From Streptomyces spiroverticillatus (GTDB lineage Bacteria > Actinomycetota > Actinomycetes > Streptomycetales > Streptomycetaceae): DNA of 64,000 nucleotides. Both the position numbers and the translations under genes were made by a program. The notes below the pieces were generated by a model. The model was not told where the DNA came from, did no database searches, and saw only the letters and a program-made list of their open reading frames with translations. Location: the NCBI GenBank assembly GCA_014650415.1, contig BMUX01000006.1:186001-250000 (forward strand). Reading direction: 5' to 3'. Positions 17,553 to 25,745 of this stretch are shown here, piece after piece. The number at the start of each line of letters is the position of its first letter. Position 1 is the first letter of the stretch.

Positions 17553-17680
17553 GGTGTCCCCCTACGGCAGGTGAGGTATGGCTGTGGAACGGCTGCGTGT
17601 GCGATGTGGCTGCGTATGCGGTGTGACTGCGGTGTGGCTGCGGCTGCGTCGATCGTGCGTCGTCACGCGCCACGATAGCC

Positions 17681-17711
17681 GTCAACCCCCGCCAGCGGGG
17701 CGGGGGTTGAC
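17681..17711. repeat. 13-bp inverted repeat upstream of the IclR gene
   Basis: GTCAACCCCCGCC and its exact complement separated by 5 nt. It lies 129 bp upstream of the regulator start and 111 bp beyond the transporter operon stop. Without a T-tract it could be a terminator stem or an operator. Confidence 0.55.
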
Positions 17712-17766
17712 AAATTGACTTCCGGGGGCATGGGGGAGTCACCCCTGTGACCTGCGGGGCGCCGCT

Positions 17767-17782
17767 CCTGGCATATGCCAGG
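17767..17782. promoter_or_regulatory. Perfect 16-bp palindrome (candidate operator)
   Basis: CCTGGCATATGCCAGG at 17767-17782, in the gap between the transporter ATPase gene and the IclR gene. A perfect AT-centred palindrome is unusual in this GC-rich context and has the geometry of a dimeric regulator site. Confidence 0.45.
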
Positions 17783-17821
17783 GGCAGATCACAGTTTTCG
17801 CGTGGGGTGCCCCCGCGGGGG

Positions 17822-18607
17822 TCAGAGCACCGCGCCCAGGAATTCCCGCGTCCGCTCGTGCTCCGGGTCACCGAAGATCTTCTCCGGCGGGCCCGACTCG
17901 ATCACCCGGCCCGAGTCGAACATCAGCACGTCGTCCGAGATGTCCCGGGCGAAGTTCATCTCGTGCGTCACGCAGAGCATGGTGATGTCGGTGGTGCGGG
18001 CGATGTCCCTCAGTACGTCCAGGACGCCGGCCACCAGCTCCGGGTCGAGGGCGGAGGTCACCTCGTCGAGGAGGAGGACCTGCGGGCGCATCGCGAGGGC
18101 GCGGGCGATGGCGACGCGCTGCTGCTGGCCGCCGGAGAGCTGGGTCGGCTTGGCGTCGCAGCGGTCGCCCAGGCCCACCAGGTCGAGCAGATCACGGGCC
18201 CGCTGCTCCGCCTCGTCCTTGGACAGGCCCAGTACGCGCACCGGGGCCTCGGTGATGTTGCGCAGGACGGTCATGTTCGGGAAGAGGTTGAACTGCTGGA
18301 AGACCATCCCGATGTTCTTGCGGATCTCGCGGAGCTGCTTCTCGCCCTGGGTCGGGTAGAGCTGCTGCCCGTTGACGTGGATGGTGCCCTCCTCGGGCTT
18401 CATCAGCGTCATCAGCAGGCGCAGGATCGTCGTCTTGCCGGAGCCCGACGGGCCGATCAGGGTCACGTGCTTGCCCGGCTTGACCGAGAAGCACAGGTTG
18501 TCCAGGACGGTGTTCTTCCCGAACCGCTTGGTGACGTTGTCGAATCTGATCAACTCGTCGGTGGCGGCGGGGTTTTCGGGGGCCGGGATTGCGTTTTCAG
18601 CGGACAA
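17822..18607 (-). CDS. ehuA: Amino-acid-type ABC transporter ATPase (EhuA-like)
   Basis: 261 residues. The only start consistent with the N-terminus is a TTG at 18607, inside the end of the upstream permease gene (11-bp overlap). Walker A is GPSGSGKTT, Q-loop MVFQQFNLF, signature LSGGQQQR, Walker B VLLLDEVTSALD, and the switch His is in VTHEM. It is a polar amino acid uptake ATPase. With the binding protein and two permeases it matches the EhuABCD ectoine/hydroxyectoine importers. The substrate call rests mainly on the binding protein, so other zwitterions remain possible. Confidence 0.85.
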   Translation of the reverse strand: MSAENAIPAPENPAATDELIRFDNVTKRFGKNTVLDNLCFSVKPGKHVTLIGPSGSGKTTILRLLMTLMKPEEGTIHVNGQQLYPTQGEKQLREIRKNIGMVFQQFNLFPNMTVLRNITEAPVRVLGLSKDEAEQRARDLLDLVGLGDRCDAKPTQLSGGQQQRVAIARALAMRPQVLLLDEVTSALDPELVAGVLDVLRDIARTTDITMLCVTHEMNFARDISDDVLMFDSGRVIESGPPEKIFGDPEHERTREFLGAVL

Positions 18608-19253
18608 GGCGACGCTCCAGGGCTCGCAGCAGAAGGGACGCCGGGTAGGCGATGAGGATGAAGGCGACGCCGACGACGGTCAGCGGCTCGGTGTACTGGA
18701 AGGTCGACGCGCTCTCCAGCCGGGCCTGCTGGAGCATCTCCAGCACACTGATCCCGGCAAGCAGCGGGGTGTCCTTCAGCATCGAGACCACGTAGTTGCC
18801 GAGCGCCGGCACGATGCGGCGGATGGCCTGCGGGAGGATCACCGCGAACCACGTGCGGTGCGCGGGCAGGCTCAGTGCCGTCGCCGCCTCCCACTGGCCG
18901 ACGGGCACGGCGTCGATGCCCGCCTTGTAGACCTGTGCGGTGTACGTCGAGTAGTGCAGCCCGATCGCGACCGTGCCGGTGGTGAGCGCCGAGAACTGCA
19001 CACCCCACTCCGGCAGCACGAAGAAGAGGAAGAAGAGCTGTACGAGGAGGGGCGTGTTGCGGATGAACTCGGTGACGACGTTCACCGGCCACCGCACGAA
19101 GCGCGAGGCCGAGCGCAGCCCGAAGGCCCACACCAGGCCCAGCGAGAAGGAGAGGAGGGAGCCCAGTGCCAGCACCTGGAGGGTGAGCAGCACCCCGTCC
19201 CAGAAGCGCGGCATGAAGTCCGCCACCGCGGACCAGTCCCAGTTGCCGTTCAT
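18597..19253 (-). CDS. ehuD: ABC transporter permease (EhuD-like)
   Basis: 218 residues, five or six membrane helices. It carries the HisM-type N-terminal amino acid permease region (GVLLTLQVLALGSLLSF) and an EAA-like coupling loop (EAATALSLPAHRTWFAVILP). The start overlaps the stop of the other permease by ATGA. It forms half of the heteromeric membrane channel for the solute delivered by the binding protein encoded first in the operon. Confidence 0.87.
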   Translation of the reverse strand: MNGNWDWSAVADFMPRFWDGVLLTLQVLALGSLLSFSLGLVWAFGLRSASRFVRWPVNVVTEFIRNTPLLVQLFFLFFVLPEWGVQFSALTTGTVAIGLHYSTYTAQVYKAGIDAVPVGQWEAATALSLPAHRTWFAVILPQAIRRIVPALGNYVVSMLKDTPLLAGISVLEMLQQARLESASTFQYTEPLTVVGVAFILIAYPASLLLRALERRLVR

Positions 19254-19933
19254 CGCGTCCCCCCGGAGATCTGCGCCTTCACGTCGATCCCGATCCCGGC
19301 CTTGGCCTTGCGTTCGACCGCCTTCATGCCGCGCGTCAGGAGGAACGCGATCACGAAGTAGATGACGAGGGTGACCGAGTAGATCTGTGCGCTCTCCTGG
19401 GTGGCCAGGCGCACCAGGTACGCGGCGAACGACACGTCACCGATGCCGAGCAGCGACACCAGCGCCGTCCCCTTGAGCAGCTCGACGAGGAGGTTGCTGA
19501 ACGGCGGGATCATCTCCGGCACCGCCTGCGGCAGCAGGATCAGCCGCATCCGCTGCCAGGGCGTGAAGCTCAGCGCGACCCCCGCCTCGCGCTGCGCGGG
19601 CGCCACCGAGGCGAGCGCGCCCCGCACGACCTCGGCGCCGTACGCACCGTACGAGAGACCGAGTGCCAGCACGGCCGCCCACATCGGGACGAACGCCCAG
19701 CCGATCAGACCGGGGACGACGAAGAACAGCCAGAACATCAGGACCAGCGCCGACGTCCCCCGGAAGACCTCCGTGTAGACGCCCGCCAGGAAGCGCACGA
19801 CCCACAGCCGGTGGGTGCGCGCCATCCCGATGCCGAAGGCAACCACCGCCGCCAAGAGGGCCGAGTAGACGGTGAGTTGGACCGTCGTCCAGATCCCGGG
19901 AAGTATCCAGTGCTGCCACAGGCCCCCGCTCAT
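19250..19933 (-). CDS. ehuC: ABC transporter permease (EhuC-like)
   Basis: 227 residues from the ATG at 19933, which overlaps the binding-protein stop as ATGA; a GTG two codons upstream is possible. A HisM-family permease with the GIWTTVQLTVYSALLAAV segment and an EAA loop (EAGVALSFTPWQRMRLILLP). It pairs with the downstream permease. Every junction in this operon overlaps, indicating tight stoichiometry. Confidence 0.87.
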   Translation of the reverse strand: MSGGLWQHWILPGIWTTVQLTVYSALLAAVVAFGIGMARTHRLWVVRFLAGVYTEVFRGTSALVLMFWLFFVVPGLIGWAFVPMWAAVLALGLSYGAYGAEVVRGALASVAPAQREAGVALSFTPWQRMRLILLPQAVPEMIPPFSNLLVELLKGTALVSLLGIGDVSFAAYLVRLATQESAQIYSVTLVIYFVIAFLLTRGMKAVERKAKAGIGIDVKAQISGGTR

Positions 19934-20820
19934 CGGCACAACTCCTCGGCCGTGAGCGTCGTCATCTCCGCCTGCGTGAAGCCGAACGGCTTCAGGATGC
20001 GGAACAGCTCTCCGCTCTTCTTCATCTTGTGGATCTCCACGTTGAAGGCGTCGCGCAGCTCGGCGTCCAGCCTGCGGAAGGCGAAGCCGCCGCCGTCGAT
20101 CTTCTTCTTGCCGTCGACGAGCGGCGCGAAAGGCGCCGTGGCCTCGACCTTCGTGCTGTTGCGGACGACCTCGCGGCCGGTCAGCGCCGTACCCGCGAAG
20201 ACGTCCACGCGGCCCGCCTCCACCGCGTTCAGCCCGGCGACCGGGTCCTGGAGGATCACGATCTCCTTCTCCGGGATGCCGGCCGAGACCGCGTAGTCGA
20301 TCTCCGCGTAGCCGGTGCCGGTGGCGATCCTGGCCTTCTTCGCCTTCACGTCCTGGTACGACGTCAGGCCCAGCGGGTTGCCCTTCTTCACCAGGAAGGA
20401 GTCCAGCATCTGGTACTCCGGGTCGGCGAAGATCACCTGCGCGCAGCGGTCCTTGTTGATGTACATCCCGGCCGACACGCAGTCGAACTGCTGGGAGTTG
20501 AGGCCCGGGATGAGCGACGAGAAGTCGGTGGCCACCGGCTGGACCTTGCCCACCCCCAGCCGCCCGAAGATCACCTTCGCCAGCTCGACGGCCTCGCCGG
20601 TGAACTCCCCCTGGTCGTTGATGTACCCGTACGGCGCCTCACCGGCGATTCCCAGCCGTACGATCCCCTGCGACTTCAGCCGGGCCAGGGTGTCCCCGGT
20701 CGGCACCTTGCTGCACCCGGCGACCCCGAGCGCCCCCGCCGCGCCCAGCGCCACCGCCCCACCGCGCAAAAGAGTGCGCCTGGCTATGTGTGGTCTTCTC
20801 TCACTACTCGTAGGAGCCAT
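19930..20820 (-). CDS. ehuB: Solute-binding lipoprotein of an Ehu-type transporter
   Basis: 296 residues, start ATG at 20820. The N-terminus combines a twin-arginine motif (ARRTLLRGG) with a lipobox (GVAGC), so it is a Tat-exported lipoprotein. The mature part is a family 3 periplasmic binding fold: RLGIAGEAPYGYINDQGEFT, SLIPGLNSQQFDCVSAGMYI, VKKGNPLGL, and a final Cys. Those phrases resemble the ectoine-binding protein EhuB of rhizobia, including the SAGMYI and KKGNPLGL blocks. Ectoine or hydroxyectoine is the best substrate guess. The divergent DUF3830 gene starts 106 bp away, so this gap holds both promoters. Confidence 0.82.
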   Translation of the reverse strand: MAPTSSERRPHIARRTLLRGGAVALGAAGALGVAGCSKVPTGDTLARLKSQGIVRLGIAGEAPYGYINDQGEFTGEAVELAKVIFGRLGVGKVQPVATDFSSLIPGLNSQQFDCVSAGMYINKDRCAQVIFADPEYQMLDSFLVKKGNPLGLTSYQDVKAKKARIATGTGYAEIDYAVSAGIPEKEIVILQDPVAGLNAVEAGRVDVFAGTALTGREVVRNSTKVEATAPFAPLVDGKKKIDGGGFAFRRLDAELRDAFNVEIHKMKKSGELFRILKPFGFTQAEMTTLTAEELCR

Positions 20821-20925
20821 GGGCGCGCGGCTACCCAGGAGTTCACATCCCACTCCACTCAATTCCGGCCCCAGGGGCGGCAGATGCACCCTTGACGAGA
20901 GTGAACTCCCGCGCACGATGGGAAG

Positions 20926-21426
20926 ATGACCGACCGATTCGTGGACATATCACTCGACAAGCGCGGTGTGCGCTGCACCGCGAAGCTCCTCGACGACCTG
21001 GCCCCGATCACCTGCTCCGCCGTCTGGGACGCCCTCCCGCTCGGCGGCGACGTCTACCACGCGAAGTACGCCCGCAACGAGATCTACGCCCTCTTCCCGG
21101 CCTTCGCGGACGCGGAACCCCCGCTGGAGAACCCCACCGTCACGCCCATCCCGGGCGACCTCTGCTACTTCTCCTTCGCGGGCACCCAACTCGCCACCGG
21201 CTCCCACGGCTACTCCGCCGACCACGTCCGCCAGGACCGCCCCACCATCGTCGACCTCGCCCTCTTCTACGAGCGCAACAACCTCCTCCTCAACGGTGAC
21301 CAGGGCTGGGTCCCCGGCATCGTCTGGGGCGCGGTGGTGGAGGGCCTGGACCGCATGGCCGACGCCTGCCAGGACCTGTGGCGCGCGGGCGCGGTGGGGG
21401 AGACGCTGAGCTTTCGGCGGGACTGA
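20926..21426 (+). CDS. DUF3830 cyclophilin-like protein
   Basis: 166 residues, ATG at 20926. It matches the DUF3830 pattern (KLLDDLAPITCSAVWDALP, then the PGDLCYFSFAG barrel strand and a C-terminal GNGDQGW-like loop). The fold is cyclophilin-like, but the family function is not established. It is divergent from the Ehu-type transporter, a pairing that suggests a role with the imported compound. Members of this family often sit beside amidases and Asp/Glu racemase-like enzymes, both of which occur about 5-8 kb to the right here. Confidence 0.8.
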   Translation: MTDRFVDISLDKRGVRCTAKLLDDLAPITCSAVWDALPLGGDVYHAKYARNEIYALFPAFADAEPPLENPTVTPIPGDLCYFSFAGTQLATGSHGYSADHVRQDRPTIVDLALFYERNNLLLNGDQGWVPGIVWGAVVEGLDRMADACQDLWRAGAVGETLSFRRD

Positions 21427-21530
21427 GGGGGCATGCGCATGCGGTACGGGGGCGGGGGCACCCGAACTCCGCGCTGCGGCAGATGAGTTGAGCGGCGCGA
21501 GTCGAGCCGCCGACCCCGAAGGAGCCCTCG

Positions 21531-22094
21531 ATGGCCGCCCCGTACGCCGACGCCTCCGACGACCTGGGCTTCGACTGGCAGGCGGAGAGAAGACGGCTGG
21601 ACGGCCCGCGGCCCCTGCTGTGGGGGCTGGCCGGGCTGTTCGTGGTGCTGACCGTGCTGGCCGCGCTGTTGCTGGACCTCTGGTTTGCGACGGGGATCGG
21701 GTTCGGCGCCGTGGTGTGCTGGGCGGTCGTGGCCTGGAGCGGGGTGCGGCTGCGGCGGCAGTGGTCCGAGGAGCTGGGGGTGCCGGCCGAGGCGCTGCCG
21801 GTGCTGGCCCGGCGGATGAACCAGGGGAGGGTTCCGGAGTCGCCGCGGGCGCGGGCGGCGATCGCGGAACTGGCCCGCAAGAGCATGCGGGGTACGACCC
21901 TGGGCAAGTGGGTGTACCCGATCGCGGCGGTGATCATGCTGGTCAACGCGGTGATGGGGGGCTTGAGCAGGGACTGGGGGCAGGTCGCGCTGTGGAGTGG
22001 CCTGGCGTGCCTTCAGGGCCTGAACTGGTTCCTGACGCGCCGCCGAAGGCGCTGGGCGCGGCGCATCCTCGCGACGACGGAGAGCGACCGGTAG
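21531..22094 (+). CDS. Small membrane protein of unknown function
   Basis: 187 residues, ATG at 21531 behind AAGGAG. Two helices (about 28-48 and 52-71), a cytoplasmic Arg-rich middle, then two weaker helices (about 128-150 and 155-168) ending in an Arg-rich tail. No recognised domain. It stands alone between the DUF3830 gene and a convergent methyltransferase. Topology suggests a four-helix inner membrane protein. Confidence 0.75.
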   Translation: MAAPYADASDDLGFDWQAERRRLDGPRPLLWGLAGLFVVLTVLAALLLDLWFATGIGFGAVVCWAVVAWSGVRLRRQWSEELGVPAEALPVLARRMNQGRVPESPRARAAIAELARKSMRGTTLGKWVYPIAAVIMLVNAVMGGLSRDWGQVALWSGLACLQGLNWFLTRRRRRWARRILATTESDR

Positions 22095-22157
22095 ACCACG
22101 AGCCCTTCAGCCCGTGGCCCTGCGTGTCCCGGCCCTGCGGTCCCATGGATCCAGGGC

Positions 22158-22910
22158 CTACGGCCCGACCGGCACGGCCCGCGCCCACGTCTTCGCCGGG
22201 TCCATGTACCCCGTCAACGCCAGCCCCGCCTCCCCGAGCGCCGCCTCGAACTCCTCGTCCGTCAGCGGACAGGACAGGAACGTCTGCGTCCACTTCGCGT
22301 CGGGGTAGTAGTACTCCGCCACCACCGTCCGCGCCCCCGGCCTCCCCACCCCCTCCGCCGGCGTCGACGCCGCGATCCGGACGACTCCGCCGCCCTCCAT
22401 GTGCCGCTCGTACGGCAGGTTCTCGTGCATCCCCGCCGCCTCCCGCTGGATCAGCACCACCCCGTCCTCGGCCACGTGCCGCCGGCAGGACGCCAGGATT
22501 CCCTCCCGCACCCCTTCCAGCCCCGCGTGCACCAGGAACGACGCGAGCAGCACCACGTCGAAGCGTTCGACGCCCCGCTCCCCGCCCAGCTCCAGCGTCT
22601 CGATCGCGCTGCGCACGGTCCGTACGCCGGGAAGGCTCTCCCGTACCGCCGCCAGCATCTCCGGGGACTCGTCGACGGCGGTCACCTCAAGACCCATCTC
22701 TGTGAGCGGCCTGGTCAACCGGCCAACCCCGGAGCCGAGTTCGAGCAGACGCAGCCCCCGGAGGCGCTCGCCGATGCCCTTGGCGATCCACTCGGGTTCG
22801 TCCCTGACCCCGGCCCGCTTGTAATGCTCCACGGAGCACCCGTCCGGGGTGATAGCCCCTGGTCCGGTACCTTCGTATCCCTCGCGCACGATGTGGTTCA
22901 TGGGGCGCAT
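22158..22910 (-). CDS. Class I SAM-dependent methyltransferase
   Basis: 250 residues. Motif I is LLELGSGVGRLTRPL, the acidic ribose-binding residue lies in VTAVDESPEM, and motif IV is FDVVLLASF. The ATG at 22910 is used here, but the next ATG at 22901 (MNHIVREG) is equally plausible; neither has a clear ribosome site. The substrate is unknown. There is no neighbour that would define it, and the gene is convergent with the small membrane protein gene. Confidence 0.82.
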   Translation of the reverse strand: MRPMNHIVREGYEGTGPGAITPDGCSVEHYKRAGVRDEPEWIAKGIGERLRGLRLLELGSGVGRLTRPLTEMGLEVTAVDESPEMLAAVRESLPGVRTVRSAIETLELGGERGVERFDVVLLASFLVHAGLEGVREGILASCRRHVAEDGVVLIQREAAGMHENLPYERHMEGGGVVRIAASTPAEGVGRPGARTVVAEYYYPDAKWTQTFLSCPLTDEEFEAALGEAGLALTGYMDPAKTWARAVPVGP

Positions 22911-23054
22911 CGCAGCACAGCGGGTGCGGCGGGGAAAAGACGTTCTCCAGCCGCAGAAAAGTGCAGGAAAATCATTCCGCTTGCGGGGGAGATGCGGTTA
23001 ATCTGCGCAAGCCCGCCATAGAGGTGGGGAATTGGTGGAGCAGTCGGGGGAAAA

Positions 23055-23474
23055 GTGACGGCCGGTCGTGCAGGGAGAATCCTGCTGTTGATCTTCGCCG
23101 GACTGTACTTCCTGGGCACCGCGGCCTTCCGCCTGCACACCCAGCTGACCGGCGTCGAGGGCACCCTCGTGGAGGCCGAGTGCGTCGTCTCCGAGGACTC
23201 GGAGAAGGGCAAGCCGCTGTACGAATGCGCAGGGTCCTTCCACCCGGCGGACCGTTCCTTCTACATCCCGTACCTCGAAGTGGCCGACACGACCTTCCCC
23301 GCCGTGCCGAAGGAGCCCGTCACCGTGTACGTCGACGGGCCGGGCGCGGACACGGCCGTCATGCCCGGCAAGGACGCCTGGCTCGCGTACGCGGTGGGCG
23401 GCGGGGTCCTGCTCCCGCTCGGCATCTTCATGGCCGTACGCGGCGGCCGGCGGCGCACTCCCGCCGTGGCCTGA
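23055..23474 (+). CDS. DUF3592-like small membrane protein
   Basis: 139 residues from a GTG at 23055. One N-terminal helix (about 8-25), a beta-rich extracytoplasmic segment with two cysteines, and a C-terminal helix (about 110-130) followed by Arg residues. This layout is typical of DUF3592-type proteins, of unknown function. It precedes the DD-peptidase gene by 141 bp in the same direction. Confidence 0.7.
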   Translation: MTAGRAGRILLLIFAGLYFLGTAAFRLHTQLTGVEGTLVEAECVVSEDSEKGKPLYECAGSFHPADRSFYIPYLEVADTTFPAVPKEPVTVYVDGPGADTAVMPGKDAWLAYAVGGGVLLPLGIFMAVRGGRRRTPAVA

Positions 23475-23615
23475 ACCGGTCCCTCCGCCGCCCGCCCAGG
23501 TGACCGCGCGGTGGGAAATCTCGGCGGAACCCGTGCCCCTGTGCCCGCTCATTCGTCAGGCGGGGTAGGCGACATCCTCATGTGGCCGCACGACATGGGC
23601 ATCTGGAGTATCACC

Positions 23616-24590
23616 GTGAACACCGTCAGTACCGTCAATACCGCGAATACCTTGAAGAACCTACGCAACCCCCAGCTTCGCCGCGCCTCCGCGGTCGCCG
23701 TGACGGCGGCCGCCACCGCCGGTTCGGTGCTCGCCGCCGGGGTCGCGGCCGCCCCCGCGCAGGCCGCGCCCGCCCCGGCCGTCGCGATCGGGGCGCCGAT
23801 GGCCCCCAAGGCGCCGACCGTCACCGCCAAGGGTGCGTTCCTGATGAACGCGGCCACGGGGAAGACCCTGTACGCCAAGGCCGCCGACACCCGGCTGCCC
23901 ACCGGCTCCACCACCAAGATCATGACGGCGAAGGTGGTCCTGGAGTCCAAGGGCCTCAACCTGGACTCCAAGGTCACGATCCAGAAGGCGTACAGCGACT
24001 ACATCGTCAAGAACACCGCCTCCTCCGCCCGCCTGATCGTCGGCGACAAGGTGACGGTCCGGCAGCTGTTGTACGGGCTGATGCTGCCGTCCGGGTGCGA
24101 CGCTGCGTACGCCCTCGCCGACACCTTCGGCGCGGGGGAGACCCGCGACGCCCGGGTGAAGTCCTTCATCGGCAGGATGAACGCCTCCGCCCGCTCGCTC
24201 GGCCTGAAGAACACCCACTTCGACTCCTTCGACGGAGGCGGCGGCAACGGCAACTACTCCACCGCCCGCGATTTGACGAAGCTCGCGATGAGCGCGATGA
24301 AGAACGCCACCTTCCGCAAGGTGGTCGCCACCAAGTCCACGACGCAGCGGACACTCACCAAGTCCGGCGGTCACCGCGACATGAAGTGGGCCAATACGAA
24401 TCCGCTGCTGTCCAGCTACAAGGGCACCTTGGGCATCAAGACCGGATCGGGCCCCTCCGCCAAGTACTGCCTGGTCTTCGCCACCAAGCGCGGCTCCAAG
24501 ACCCTGTACGGCACCCTGCTGGCCTCCTCGTCCGACGTGAACCGGGCGAAGGACGCGGGCAAGCTGCTCGACCACGGCTTCAAGAGCTAG
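23616..24590 (+). CDS. K15-type D-alanyl-D-alanine peptidase (low-mass PBP)
   Basis: 324 residues. The GTG at 23616, 7 nt behind CTGGAG, gives a conventional signal peptide ending AQA|AP near residue 50; earlier ATGs at 23580 and 23595 lack a ribosome site. Penicillin-binding motifs: Ser98-Thr-Thr-Lys101, Ser159-Gly-Cys161 and Lys275-Thr-Gly277. The second motif is SGC rather than the usual SxN, as in the Streptomyces K15 DD-transpeptidase, so the protein may transpeptidate rather than only trim. It acts outside the membrane on peptidoglycan stem peptides. The N-terminus has a VSTVNTANT repeat of no evident role. Confidence 0.92.
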   Translation: MNTVSTVNTANTLKNLRNPQLRRASAVAVTAAATAGSVLAAGVAAAPAQAAPAPAVAIGAPMAPKAPTVTAKGAFLMNAATGKTLYAKAADTRLPTGSTTKIMTAKVVLESKGLNLDSKVTIQKAYSDYIVKNTASSARLIVGDKVTVRQLLYGLMLPSGCDAAYALADTFGAGETRDARVKSFIGRMNASARSLGLKNTHFDSFDGGGGNGNYSTARDLTKLAMSAMKNATFRKVVATKSTTQRTLTKSGGHRDMKWANTNPLLSSYKGTLGIKTGSGPSAKYCLVFATKRGSKTLYGTLLASSSDVNRAKDAGKLLDHGFKS

Positions 24591-24770
24591 GCACCCCCGG
24601 CCGCAGGGGCAGGCACGCCCGCCGGACAGGCGGCGGCGCGTGCTTGTCGGCGGGCCCCTGTACGTAAAGCAACGGTGTGCTCCTGTCCGTCACGCGACGC
24701 ATTGACCCCACAAAGCCCTTCACGGTTGCATCCGGGGGAGCTTCCAGGGGGGAACCGCTGGGAGGAAGCC

Positions 24771-25689
24771 ATGCCCGGGAGGAACAGCATGCGCAGACCG
24801 GACCGGAGCACTTCCAGACGTACCAGACGTATCGCCACCGCCCTCTACGCCGCCTCGCCCGGCGGACAGGTCCATCTCCGCGACCGGCGGACCGGGCAGA
24901 CCACGCAGATGGGCGACGTCACGACAGACCCGAGCGCCCTCGCGATCAGCGCCGACAGGTCGTGGATCGCCTTCCCGGTGCAGCGGATGCGCGCACGGAC
25001 GATCCAGATGTACTCGGTGCAGTGGGGCTCGCTGCGCGTCCAGTGCCCCGGCAACTTCTGCGACCAGCCGGCGCTGAGCACCACCGGCGGCTACCACGCC
25101 TTCGTCAGCCACGCGTCGCCGACGAACTCCGGGCAGCGGGTTCTGGTGGACGGCGAGCAGGGCGGGCAGGCGCTGGTCGCCGACCTCAGCCACGGTGAGG
25201 CGTCCCGGCCCTCCATCAGCGGCGACGGCGACCTGGTCGCGTACCAGAACGGTCTGACGAAGGACGTCCACCTGTGGAACCGGGCCACCGGCACCGCAGC
25301 CGGTCCGCTCGAAGGCCCGGGCAAGGACGCCACGCTGGTCCAGCTCAGCGACGACGGCCGCAACGGTCGTCTACGTATCCGGTGCCGACACGTACGTCCA
25401 TGACGTCGCCTCGGGCAACGCCCAACTGGTACCGGACGTCGCGGGGTTGGCCATCGATCCCGCCGACCGCTACCTGCTGTACGCGCCGAACGCCACGGGT
25501 GGGCCGTCGCTGGTGCTGCGCGACCTTCAGACGGGTACGGACGAGACGGTCACGGACCAGCCCGCCACCGCGAGGGCCGACGCGGTCAGCGCCGGGGGGC
25601 GGGACGTCGTCTTCCAGTCCGCGGCGGACGGGCTCGTGCCCGGCGACACGGACGGTGTCTCGGACGTCTTCGTCCGCACCTTCTTCTGA
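24771..25689 (+). pseudogene. Damaged TolB/WD40-like propeller protein gene
   Basis: Reading from the ATG at 24771 (behind GGGAGGAAG), the frame gives propeller blades (HLRDRRTGQTTQMG, LAISADRSWIAF, SISGDGDLVAYQ) until QLSDDGRN near 25366. It then goes out of frame and stops at 25403. The next frame continues the same blades (VVYVSGADTYVHDVASGNAQ) to FVRTFF at 25687. Removing one A from CGCAACGG near 25363 would restore one frame. The N-terminus also looks shortened: a basic RRTRRIATAL leader runs straight into a mid-blade segment, without the hydrophobic core of a signal peptide. It is either a decaying gene or a sequencing error plus a deletion. Confidence 0.75.
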
Positions 25690-25745
25690 CCGCCCTCCGC
25701 CGGGGGCGCCCTCTCTTCCGCCCCGCCCCCGGCACCGGCCCGGCC

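Noticed and set aside
24591..24660. Terminator after the DD-peptidase gene
   Set aside because: GC-rich complementary arms exist around GCACGCCCGCCGG but pair imperfectly, so I did not list it.
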